Assembly (NCBI RefSeq): GCF_036884655.1
Contig: NC_088340.1
Coordinates: 6,779,501-6,843,500 of the forward strand
Reading direction: 5' to 3'
Source: Musa acuminata AAA Group
Taxonomy: Eukaryota; Streptophyta; Magnoliopsida; Zingiberales; Musaceae
DNA length: 64,000 nt
Position numbers and translations under genes: made by a program. Under the pieces are notes generated by a model that saw nothing but the letters and a program-made list of their open reading frames with translations, was not told where the DNA came from and searched no databases. Positions 12,551 through 24,900 of this stretch are shown here, piece after piece. Position 1 is the stretch's first letter. Every line of letters starts with the position of its first letter.

Positions 12551-14639
12551 GTATGGTCAACATAGAATGCAAAAACCTAAAAAGTTTGATGTTTCATCTC
12601 CTTAATAAATAGAGTTATTCAGCAAAATTGAGAAGCCAAATAGATCTGCCTACTTTATCAGTATCAGCTTTGATAACTTCAGATCAAAATGGATACCAGG
12701 TTCATGGCTCATCTCCTCCACCACTTCGCTTCACTTCAATTTATAATCTCATCTCTTCCGCCTTACATTGTATAGTTCTCTGGAGAGCAGGCTACCGGAT
12801 TCTGGTCTTCAAAACTAATCTGTATTCGTAAAGGCTGCTGGAGTTTTTCATCAAGCAATCGTCCAATTTGTTGTACTTGTACCTTTTCGTAGTTCTTCCA
12901 AGCAGAATATTAGAGATCAAATGTTCTTTATGATCGCAACATCTTGAGACAAGGTACATTACCATAATGAGATACTGGTCACTTTAATTTAATTGTTTTC
13001 ATTGGAAAAATTCACAGCCTTTTCAGTTAATTTTGATCTGAAGTATTTTTATTAGCAGTATTTAAATAATTTATGTCCGGACTTATATTCAGCCATTTTT
13101 CTCCCTCTATTTTTACATCTGTGATTCAACATTAATTGCTTTATGATGTAGTCTTAAAGGACCTAATTGGTTCTTGATATTTCACTAAAACATCTATGAC
13201 TGTAGAATTGTCCTGTTTTAGATGTTATGTTTGTTTAATTTACTTGTGTTATATCTCATGGCTATCTTACTATTATTTATCCATCGAATAGACTTTTTAT
13301 CATTTATCCTGAACGCCGGCTTTTAGATTTTCTTACTCATGTGAATGTTACATTTAATGCATGCTTGTCTATAATTGCAGTTTGTTCCTAATTCACTTGC
13401 AAGGATAGCTGATTCATATAACATCGTCTAAATTTAACAAACTTAAAGAGGTTCTCACTAGATGATGACCAGGTTGTGTCTGTACCATTAGATCTTTTGT
13501 TCTGTTTCAACTTCAGGTTACTAACTTAGAAAATAATTGACAGACAAATTTGAAGTCTTACATAAAAGCAAGGTTTCAAACATAGACTGATACTGGTTCA
13601 TTAAGATCTTAATTTAGATTTCATTGTGTCCTAAGTCACCACAATATGACAACTTTGTGGCAACTTGGGAGACAATGGAATGTGAACAGAGGTGTACAGG
13701 TCGTGTGAAGAAAAAGAATGCAAGTTGTAGAGTTACCCTTAGAATCTCTACACCTCTAGAAGTTATCCTATTGTCAATTGTTATAACAACAAAAGAAGTG
13801 CATTTTCCAAGTGATGGTAAAGCATCTCTTGTGAACTTTTAACTTTGTGTGTTCATTCCCATATCACACATTATGTAGGTATCTCATAATGTGTTTTCCT
13901 ATTCCTCTTCTGCTACATGTCCTACTCCAAATCAAACACTTGGACATTGTGTTCTTATCAACTTCTCTTGTCTAAATCTATGCAACACTATCATATGAAA
14001 CCAATGAAGAAAGATTAGATTAAGAGTCATTTGGGACAAAAATAAATAAATAAATAAATTGCACTGCCTCAGAATGATTGCTATATGCTAATTTTGTAGG
14101 GGCATTCCATTGTATTAAATTATAAAGATCCATGTGGTGCATACTCTCAGCCTGTCCCATGAGTGATGGACAGTACATTAAACCTTGCTACTTGCTATAT
14201 GTAAGATGTGGAGATTGACTATGATCTGAAACATCATTAAAAGAATGACTTTGAAATGTGCTCCTGATAAAATTTTATACAGGTGCTGAGTGCTGGCTGT
14301 CATAATCCTTGTAGTTCCACATGGAATAGGCAACTATTATCCAATACTTAATTGGGTGATTTTCCTATAAAAGCCTCCTTTTGTTTTTATCTTGTTCTAA
14401 AAGGCACCTCTTATTTTGATTTTTCTCAAACACTAGGGTTAGGATTGATCAATATACATATTTTTAATCCATCAAGTGGAAAGATTACTTTCTTGTAAGA
14501 ACTCTGATTGCTTAGGTCGCAAAGAGAATCTTATCATAACACCAATATTGACTCTCTACCTTGAAGAAGGGCACAATATAAAATAGCATTCTTGGAAGCA
14601 ACTAGACGCCCATTGCATTGGTGTTATCATCCAAATATA

Positions 14640-14880
14640 TGATCGTCTCAGGGGAGAATAGAAAAGAAAAGAAAAGGATAGGATGAGATGAGATGAAAGA
14701 ACAAAATGGGAAGAAAGAAAAGAAAAGAGAAGAGAAATGACGAGATTTTGTTTCAAGTAACCAATGCCCTTAGAAAAGGAATTTATGGGAAAGGATAGGA
14801 TAGGATGAAGTCTATAAAAAGAAGATGATAAGGAAAAGATTGAAAAGAAAAGAAATAGAAGGAAAGATAGTGCTCTGTAA
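14640..14880 (+). repeat. Purine-rich (GA/AAAG) low-complexity tract
   Basis: The + strand is almost pure A/G over long runs, with recurring GAAAAGAAAA, GGATAGGAT and GAGATGAGATGA words. It is simple sequence, probably of slippage origin. Confidence 0.8.
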
Positions 14881-16651
14881 AACTAATATACTATATATAT
14901 GCTTGATATTATTGTATGTAAGTATATCATTTATTATTAATGTTTTTTGTCAATGGTTTTAGTGATTGATTGACTGATTGATTTGTCCACTATTCATTAC
15001 TATATGATTCAGTGGTATCAGCCAAGTCAATGTTCGATCTGAGCCTAAGAATTATGAAATAATATTTAAAGCTTGTAAGCTTGGAAAGGTTGAAGTCTTC
15101 TTTTTTTTTGCCTTTAGCACTCAATTGTCAAGAGATTAATAATGATTATCGCTGCTCTTTTAACATTCAATTGTCGGTATGAAATCCAAAGATCAATAGT
15201 AATTATTATTTTTTAATTAATTATGGAAAAAAAGAGTTGACGATGGAATGAATATATGCATATTATGATTAAGACACTCAAATATAAATTTTAAAAATTC
15301 GAACCAAAACAAATATTCCATTTGTTATTTTTCGTCGAATATATTTGAATTAACCCTTGAAATTTGACACAAATCTTTTTAATTATAAGGATGAAGAGAA
15401 AAAAAAAACCATTATTGTCATCCTATTTTATTATATTATAAAACTTGTACAATAACAACATGACATATTATTCATATGCTAGAAAATCTTCTCAAATCTT
15501 TGATTCGATCAAACCAACAAGTCAATTCTTAATCGGATCTATGTCCAATTCGGTCCTCGTATCGGTGCACTCAAATGCCGATCGACCAAGTAATATACAT
15601 GAATCAAAACTTCTTTAAGACTTCCATTTTCGTTATCTCAGTATATAATAACCCAAAGGTATCTGTCATTTAATAGAGCATCCTCTCCTTAGTCAAAAGA
15701 CGCACACGAATGCTGTCAAATTACTATCTTGATAAATTAGATTTTTAAAGATGTTAATTAGTTTAGCTGATAAAAAATATATCATAAACTCGACGTTTCT
15801 TCCTCACGTCAAGTGGATATTTTAGTAAATTTATGGTAGTAGTCAGCATTTCCTTTTACTGGTTATTTATTTTTCGCTGTATAGAATCGATTATTTATTG
15901 GATGAGTTATTTTTGTGGTTTTACGTATGTATCCTTTAGTGTTAATAAACAATATATTACCCTTATAAATGATATCCTTATATTCACACTCGATCAGGAA
16001 CAAGTAGGCACCCACGTGAACACAAATGAAAATATTCGTGGCACATTTTATGATTCCCAAACCACAAGTAGTTATGGATTTTCAACGATAGAAATAGATC
16101 ATGTTTTTATAGAATTTAATTGTCTGATCTCGATGTAGATTCAGAGTCGATCGAGGTTCAATTTATATCCATCGATCTCGAGCAATGTCACGTTTATCCG
16201 ATCTCAAAATTTCAAACTCATCCGACTCTGAATCCTACAAAATTATGTTGAGAAGAGGATATTAAAGATGGCAATTAAAGATGCCGATGGCAATTAAAGA
16301 TGTCGATTACTGGGTCTCAATCATTTGTTGACTACATGTTGATCATGTGTCGACCTCTTGTTAATCATACGTAATCGTATGTTGATCATATATTGACTAC
16401 ATGTTATGTTGAGGTGATAATCAAATACGTAATCGTATGGTGGTGTGTAGATCAAATTTTTTCATAATTTGATCATAATTATTAGAATATGATCAATTAT
16501 TCAAAGCTCGAGGGATCACTAATTGAATTAATGGGGCATTGGATCATTTATCAAGATAGAACCATATATTTATTATTTTTTAAAAAATATATAAAATATA
16601 TATTTAAAATAAAGAAAATATATGATTAATGTTGTGAAATAATATGATAAG

Positions 16652-16655
<4 letters not shown>

Positions 16656-16693
<38 letters not shown>
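16656..16693. repeat. (TA)n microsatellite
   Basis: About 19 uninterrupted TA units lie in AT-rich intergenic DNA. Confidence 0.9.
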
Positions 16694-16695
<2 letters not shown>

Positions 16696-17539
16696 AAGGG
16701 ATGAAGAACTAATAAGTGTAAATGTAATAATAGAACGTGCTTTTCTTTTGTGGTGATAAAAAAGACTTAAATACCCTTGATAATTTAAATCTGAAGTTAA
16801 TAAAAAAATTTAAAACATTCATATGGTTTAATTAATAAACACCACTAGTTTAGACTATGCATTTTCAATTTTACAACTATATTTGGAATAGAGATTAATG
16901 CATAATATTTTTTAATAACTAAAAATAGAAATATTATAAATAATTAAATGAAATAAAAAAATACTATATTTGAGAATTCATAATATTTTTTAATAATTGA
17001 AAATAGAAACATTATAAAGACTTAAATGATATTAAAAAGATAAAATAATATTATGTTTAACATATAGTTTAATGTGTAAAAAACACTTAAATGGATCAAT
17101 AAATGGACCTTTTAAGTAAATTACATTCAAGCTACTATATGTAAGAGCTATAGATATGATTCCATTTAGTCTTTTGATCATCCGAATGATTTGATTAGTG
17201 AACCAAATCAATTGGACATCTGATTCATAATTTGACCAATCCAATGATGATTTGACAACTATGCCTTCTTTATGTCGAGTTCTTTCTCTTCTCCCTCTTT
17301 TATCTTTTTACGATAATTAATTAATTAATTAATGTGTCAGAAGATAAACATAGAAATCTATCATGTATATTCTTTGTTTATGCGAGAATAGTCTTGTTTC
17401 ATGTTAGATATTATTATTAATATATCTATTTATTCATACATAAATAGTCGAGAATAAGACTCCATATTTTCATGATTTGCATACATAGTCAACTTCTAGA
17501 CTAATTATATTAAAATATATAAAATGATTATTGCTCTCT

Positions 17540-17870
17540 CCTCTCCGAATTGGTGGGTCCCGAATAGTGGTGTAGTCGTGGGTTGCCTGTGGAAGACTCC
17601 AAGTGGACCCACAGGAGAGACCCGCGAGGCAAATCTAGATCGTCCCGAATCGAAAGGAACACGTGTCAATCGATAAGGTTCCCCGGGGGGGGAACTTTCT
17701 CGGAGCGCGCCGCTCACTGCCTTGCGACACGACGTCCGAAAGCGGGCAAGAGTTGGCTGCGAACTTCCCTCGCATCGAACAGCGTCGTGTGATGACGTGG
17801 AAGCTTCTAACTCGTAAAACCCGTGCACCCCAGTCTGCCGGACCTATGGATTGGTAGATTTTGTGTAGGT
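17540..17870. promoter_or_regulatory. Isolated GC-rich island upstream of the CW gene
   Basis: About 330 bp rich in G+C and CpG is set sharply in AT-rich DNA, roughly 1 kb before the CW start codon. It includes ACACGTGTC (G-box/ABRE type) near 17660 and TGATGACGTGG (bZIP/as-1 half-site type) near 17790. Open frames on both strands here (up to 107 codons) have no family motif. It may be a distal promoter element or a remnant of another gene's first exon; I cannot tell which. Confidence 0.35.
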
Positions 17871-18526
17871 TCTCCAACAGCTAGTCGCCGGCATCGTCCG
17901 GTTTACAGAAACCTCTTTATTTCATCGTTTGCCCATTAAATTATATATATATATATATATTTATTTATTTATTTAACATGTTGTACCTTTTGGAGGAATG
18001 TGCTTCATCTCTTCGTGTTTATTCGGTCCGAGTCATCTAATCGTACTCCTCGTCGTTACAACTCGTTGAAATGAACGTTAAACGCCAACTCTTCATCTCT
18101 ATTTAGTTCGATCGTTGCCGATATCTAATTCAATTACTTCATTTAGCTCTCGTTCTCATCTTATTTATTGACGTCAGAAATTATATATTTCAGCCATCAT
18201 TTTCATGACTGTATTAAATAAATAAAATTATGTGTTTGCTGTTCCAAAAATTATTATGCTTGGCCCAAAAATGCAGCAGTAGTCCTTAGAAGGCTTTGGA
18301 AATGTTTGTTTAGGGACCAAACTTGAGATTTAGGTCCTAACGAGGGGGCGAAAAAGAAAAAGAAATAAAAAAAACACCCCATTATTTATTTTTAATTTTA
18401 TTATTAATTTTTCTCTTTAATATATTATATTAATATTTAAATAGATAGATAAACTAAGTTGTATATATGCGTAAAAAAGAGAAGAATTCCTAATATATTT
18501 TTATTCATTATTTTCCCCTTCCTTTC
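17871..18526. other. AT-rich spacer before the CW gene leader
   Basis: Includes an AT repeat at 17942-17961 and no recognisable gene. A clear TATA box cannot be singled out among many TATA-like words near 18420-18450. Confidence 0.5.
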
Positions 18527-18558
18527 CTCTCCCCCTCCCCTCTCTCTCTCTCTCTCTC
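18527..18558 (+). repeat. CT-rich tract in the predicted leader of the CW gene
   Basis: A pyrimidine run ending in about nine CT units, followed directly by GC-rich leader sequence. CT tracts of this kind are common in plant 5' UTRs and near start sites. Confidence 0.7.
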
Positions 18559-18920
18559 CGAAGGACGCCGAAGAGAGATCGAAAGCAACCACCGCAAGCA
18601 GTGCTCGTGGTGGCGATCGCCGGTCCCGATCTCGCCTCCCGCGATTTCGATTCCCGATCTCCGAGATTGCACTGCCGAGGGCCTTCCCCCGCGCCGATCG
18701 CCGCTCGATTCAGCTGCCCCCCTCGATCGGCGAGGGATTCTAGGGTTTGGGCCCACGGGGGTGGGGGCGCGAGCCGCTGCTGGCGGTGTGTGGTGAGGGA
18801 TTCGGTGGTTTGAGTTCTCCTTTGTCCGATTTTGGTGCGAAGTGGGGAAGAGGGGGAGGGGGGGAGAGGACAGAGTGGGGCGGCGTTGGGGTGGGGGAGG
18901 GGAGGGGAGGGGTGGATTGG

Positions 18921-21900
18921 ATGCTGTCGGTGGGGAGAAGGGGGGATGGGAGGAAGGAGCTAGGGTTCGGGGGAGGGGGGATGGAGGGGGAGAACGAGCT
19001 CGAGGAAGGTGAGGCGTACTCCGGCCAGGAGGACGACTCCTGCATCGACCCCGACGCTCTCTCCTACATCGTAAGCCCTCTTAATAATTGTTGGCGCTTT
19101 CCTATGTTTTAGATTAAAAGTATATGCCATTTATTGAACTTGAGTGAAACTAGTATTAGATATGGGCACTTTCGTGCTTTATCAATCTTTGTCTTTCCAA
19201 CTTATCAATTTGGTGGCCAATTGAATCCTAAATATCTTTGTTGATGTTCTTTCGTGATTCTAATTTCGAGAACAAAGCGGAATCATGTGATACTTTTTAA
19301 AATGGATATGTCTTATTTGAGAAAAAGGACATTTTTGATACTCCGAGTCTATAAAGATCTCACGTTTCTTTCATTTTGAATAATTTCTTTTTGCTTTAAG
19401 GAGTGTTAATTTAAATCGTGACCTCGCTAGAAGTTGATGTTCGGCCGACTGGTTTGCACCATAAGCTAATAGGTTTCTGCGTTTGATTGCACAGAAATCA
19501 TTGAAGTGGAAGAACCCTGGTTTTCTTGTTGTGGGATGTCAGTAATATCTATGATCATCGAATTCATCAAAAATGCTTCAAATTTGAAGCATGCAAACTA
19601 GTATTTTATGCACACTGATTTTAGCTGAGATTTTGATGCTTGCCACTAATTGTGTTGCCATTTTTGTTTTCAGGATGAAAAGATCCAGAACGTACTGGGT
19701 CATTTTCAGAAAGATTTTGAAGCTGGGGTTTCTGCTGAGAATTTGGGTCAGGCAAATATGATAGTCTTCATCAGGATAATAAATATACAAATTATGGTAC
19801 TGATGATTTCGAATTTAACTGATTTACAGGCGCAAAATTTGGAGGATATGGTTCGTTCTTACCTGCATATCAGCGTTCTCCTTCTATTTTATGTCAAACT
19901 AAAAGTCCACAAAAAGTTCCAAACCAAAATGTCACAAAATCTCCCTACAATCCGTCAGTCGAGGTACATTTATTGTTTTAGGTGATATATGTGATATTCT
20001 ATCCTCAGGTTGAAGGAATTTTATTGTTAACCCTCACATCCAATTCTCCGTATGAGAATTCTGGTGAGCTGTTATCATGCTTCTTCCCATGTAAAAAATG
20101 CCCTTGTCCATGGATTGCACTGATTGAGACGAGAGTGAATTATGCACAAGGATTGCTACCACATGGCTCAAATAATTAAATAAATTTCATTGTATTTCAG
20201 TAGAAAGGGTTCTTCTCTGAATTTATCGCCTTATATGTACAGGTTACATACCAGAACCCTTCAGTTATGATGAGTTCATCTTTTCCCAAAAATAACACTG
20301 TTGCTGTGCCACCATCTGATGAGTCATGCAAAAGGGACATGTCTATCAATAAACCAAACATTCAGGAGCCCACATCCCAGCACGGCTTTAATAAAACAGT
20401 TAGTGGCACCGACCACAAAACACTAAAAGTTCGCATCAAAGTGGGTCCTGATAACGACTTGGCTAGAATCTATAGTGGCCTAGGACTTGATATTTCTCCA
20501 TCTTCATCATCCGAGGACAGTCCTAGTAGGAGTGGAGGGATTTCTCCTGAATTTCAAGTTATGCCTGATGAATCTCCCAAGACTATTATCCAGGTAAAAT
20601 GCTATTTCTTGCTGGTCATCTTTATTCTGAATCTTAGTTTGCTAATTCCTAGTTTGAATTAATCAAGCAGGTCATGACATGTTTGATGGTTCCTGGAGGT
20701 TTTTTACTCTCACCTCTTCAAGATAGTCTATTTCAGTTGACGGAAGAAGACAGTTCTTTTATTAAACAATGCCAGGGGGGAAAGACCTACCATGAACTAC
20801 CTCAAACGAGTACAGGGTCTGCAGACTTTACTTTACATTTAGCAGAAGTAAAATGTCAGATGGAGAATCATAGTAAGTCTACCAAGCAGAAAGCAAAGCC
20901 AAGGGAAATAAAGAGTTCAGAAGGCAAAGCTGATTTGACTACGAGTTGGGAAATTGACACTGAAACCCAAGTAAGACAAGAACTTGCTTCTAATTCATTG
21001 AATATGTCATCGTCCTCCTTCTCGAAGAATGCTGGCAAAAAAGGGGAAAAACAAATAGTTGGAAGTCTAACAAAGAATGACACTAATATGTCAGATCACT
21101 CGAGGGAAACAAAGAAGGCCTCATTGAAGGACGGATCAACTTTTCCTGGTTTGATGAATGATAAACATTTTGAATTATTTGAAAGTACAACAAATAATGT
21201 GGCTGGCAATTCAGGGAATGAAGTGATGCTTTCAAATGAGCAACATAATTCAAAAGCAAGCATGTTACAGAAGGCTTTTGAAGAACAAAGTACGAATAAT
21301 CATAAGGATGAGAAATCTAATTTGCAGAGTGAAGGCAGAAGCAAAGTTGAGAAATATTTTGCTATGACAAATACCCACTCGAATGGAAGTAAAAGGAAGA
21401 ATGAGCAAATAACTGAACCTGATGATCATGTTAAACCAAGTTCTCCTCCATACAAAGAGAAGACACTACAACGAAAGGACCAAATATCTGATGGTAAAAA
21501 GAAAGTGAAGTTAAGTCAAGCTAATTCTGAATCATTTGGGAACTATTTGAAGGACAGTATAAGTGGTAATTCATCTGCAATGCCAAAGGAAAAGAAGAAA
21601 ACTTCTCATGCAAAAGCAGGCCATGCTGAGAAGAAGTCTAAAGTTCTAAATTCACGTACAGATTCGAGTGGGGCTGGCATTAGAGAATCCAGTGGATATG
21701 TAAACTGGGATGCCAAAACTGAACTGTTGGAGAACGGAGTTGGTTCACTGGATTTTCGTTCAAAGGGTAAGCAGAAGGCCATAAAAGCTAAGCTCGAGAA
21801 GGAGCCCATAATGTCTACTCATATTTTTAATGAAAAGCCAATTGATAGAAACGCCGAGAAAACTCAGATCCCAGGAGCATCGGTTAGCGAGAAAACTCAG

Positions 21901-24900
21901 ATCCCAGGAGCATTTGTTAGTGGACAAATATTTGCTCCGTCGTCAACGTACAATGCCCCAGCTATGGGTGCAACTGTTGCCCCTCAACCTCCTGTTTTTA
22001 TCAACGAGCATTGGGTATGTTGTGATATATGTCAAAAATGGCGCCTTTTGCCATATGGGACTGATCCTGATCATCTTCCCAAGAAATGGCAGTGCAGTTT
22101 GCTCAATTGGTTGTAAGTTTCTCTTCACATAGAAAGTGGCATGAATTTCTTTTACTTGTCTTTGCTTTCCACATTTTTCAGTTTTAGTAGTTTTATATGA
22201 TAGTTTGTGAAAACTCTTATGTAGGCCTAGGATGAATAGTTGTGACATCAGTGAAGAGGAGACGACAAATGCTCTACGTGCATTATATCTTGTCCCTGCC
22301 CCAGAAAATAGTGCTAGTTTAAATGTCCATCATGATGTCGTTTCTACTAATGTGTCTTGGGCCAGCGGAGTGCATCTTGGTCAGAATCTTGAACCTGGTT
22401 TTCCAAATGTGCCTACTGTTGCTAAGAAGAAAAGTGGACTAAAGTGTGATTTAGATTTACCACATTCAACTTCTGGTCAGTTTTCAAATTCTGTGAAAAA
22501 GGATCAACACACGTCTGTTAAATTTAGAAGTTCAAATGATGCAAATCAGTATCCTCCTTTTGAATTGAACTCATCAAACAAAGGTGTCCCTGGTGATGCA
22601 AGCAGATCATCTGACTTCAATGCAGAGAAGCAGAAGCCAAAGCAAAAAGATAAGCATAAAAAACGTGGTTCCTACTCAGATGGAGGTACCATTTTGCTTA
22701 CCATTCTTTGTAGGCTACAGGAACAAACTTTATCTCTTATATCTCTCTTGTTTTTCAGGTGATCATAGTGGAAAAATTGAAAAACATTCAAAATCAAAAA
22801 GCAAGAGAGAAGTTGATCAAGATGATCTTAGAGCACCTAAGAAACCTAAGAAAGAAAGCTTGCAATATCCTAGCAAAGATTGTTCTGAGCATGATGTAGG
22901 TGATAAGGTTTTTGTGGAAACTGATGTTGGTGGTAGTTCAAATAAGGTAATTGCTAATAATGAGCCTAGGTGGAATAGTTTTCCTTTGTCCAAAGGCTCA
23001 AAATGTGATTTGAATGGCAATTACTCATCATCTAAGAAGTTAGGGGATGAAGTTCAATCCATCACAAATGGGGAAAGTAAGCAACATTTTGTTGCCTCAG
23101 ATGTAGATAAGTTAAGTATTATGGACATTTCCACTAAGAAGAAAAAAGGGAAGGAGCGGCAAGGAAGTCAGCATGGTGAGGAGGTTCATGTGACTACCAA
23201 GCATGTGTTAGAAAATGAGGTTATTGTTCAACGAGCTCCTGGTCCTGCAGAGCCTGTAAGGGACAAGAAGGCTGAGCTAACAATGTCTGTAGGAAAGGGA
23301 TCTAAAACAACTAAGCTAAATGACAGGATGGATACGAAAGGTAACATGACCAAAATGATTCTGCCTGCCAGTGGAGAGCATCTAACTTCTGGAATGGATA
23401 ATGAGGTCCCATATGTGGTGGAAAAAAAGCATCGATCCAGTCAGAGATCCAGTCAGAGCGAAGGGAACATAGCATCTCAAAGGGCTCTGGACTTTGATTC
23501 CTCGAAGAGAGATGTCATGTTTACACAGCCTCCAGTAGCTGAGGCTGCTAACTCAAGTTCTTCAAAGGTTTCAGGCTCCCGCAAAAGTAGATCCAATCTT
23601 CAGGAAACAAAGGGTTCTCCCGTTGAGTCAGTTTCTTCATCACCTTTGAGGATTCCTAGTATTGAAAAATTATCACACAAAATCATCTTGGAGCAAAGGA
23701 ATGGTGCCACCAATTCTGGTTTTCCTGCTTTGGGGAAACCCAGAATATGTTCAGATAGTGAATTTGATGGTGGAAATGGCCGTTCCGTAAAGGGTAAGAA
23801 ACCCTTTTCTGTTCAACAACAATCTTTAGAAACTCATAAAGCAGCAAATTCTGGAATTCTAGATTCTTTGGAGGGAACATCTGACTACCTCAGAAAGGAA
23901 AGAAATAAATCATCTGATGGCAAATCTGAAGAAAGGTTGCATGTGAAACTGAGTGCTCAGAATGATTCTTCACCTGCTGAGCTTGGAAAACATTCATACA
24001 GGGATGATATCCAAGACATGGGTAAAGTGAACGGCCACCAACTAGTGAATGACTCTAGTCAGCGAAAGTCTGGTAAGAATTCTTCAGGATTCAAAGAGAA
24101 ACATAGAGGTTCTAAGTCTGTTTTGGATAAGAGTAGGCTTAAGGTTTCTGGTTCCTATAATGAGCACAAAGATTTGCATTCTTTAAAGAATGGCAGCAAT
24201 GGCAGACGTGAGGCTAGCTTTGTTTCTGGTGAACATTGTGTGTGTCCTGATGATTTGAGGAATGAAGAAGGCAACTTCCAGGGAGAGGATGAAAAGGAAT
24301 TCTTGGGGAAGAAAGATCCTAATTCGAAATATATGACAGGTAGGCGAGGTAATAGCTCAACTTCTGCAGTGCAAGAAGACATGGATGGTGTTCCCTCCTC
24401 GTTCTCTAATCCACAAAGGGATTTAGACTCAAAAATACCAGTTGGAACGAGATGTGTTAAACCAGATTTTCAAGTGGGACCTTCTTTCCACAATGAAAAA
24501 GCACTGAACCATCCTTATTTAGATAGGATCAATTGCCCAGAACCACCATCTGGACTGGGTAAGTCACAATTGAAACTTTCTTGTGATAAACTAGATACTC
24601 ATCCTCGGGGTCGTCATATGGTCACTTCACCTCTTAAAGCGAGTAGATCTGATGATGTAGCTGATGCAGTAAATTCTGATACATCGAAGGTGGTCAAACA
24701 ACACAGATTACAAGATTGTCACAATGGATTGCACAATAATAATCTTAGACATGCCACTCCTTTTGTATCTGATTCATCAAGTCCACTAAGAAAGGAAAAT
24801 TGTGCTGCTGTTTTGAAAGAAGCGAGAGATCTGAAGCACTCGGCCAATCGCTTAAAGGTTATATCACCTTTCTATCTTTCAACATAATTCTACAATTGTT

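Larger units (their letters stand above)
12551..17539. other. Intergenic DNA between the CCCH and CW genes
   Basis: About 5 kb that becomes strongly AT-rich after 15 kb. I recognise no gene. The longest open frame (15833-16138, 101 codons) is AT-driven and has no motif. Contents are the purine tract (14640-14880), a TA repeat (16656-16693), and a patch at about 16300-16440 in which TTGATCAT-like and CGTAATCGTATG words recur. Confidence 0.6.

Noticed and set aside
18740..19045. Antisense proline-rich open frame over the first CW exon
   Set aside because: It is the shadow of a G-rich exon and leader on the other strand, with low complexity and no motif.
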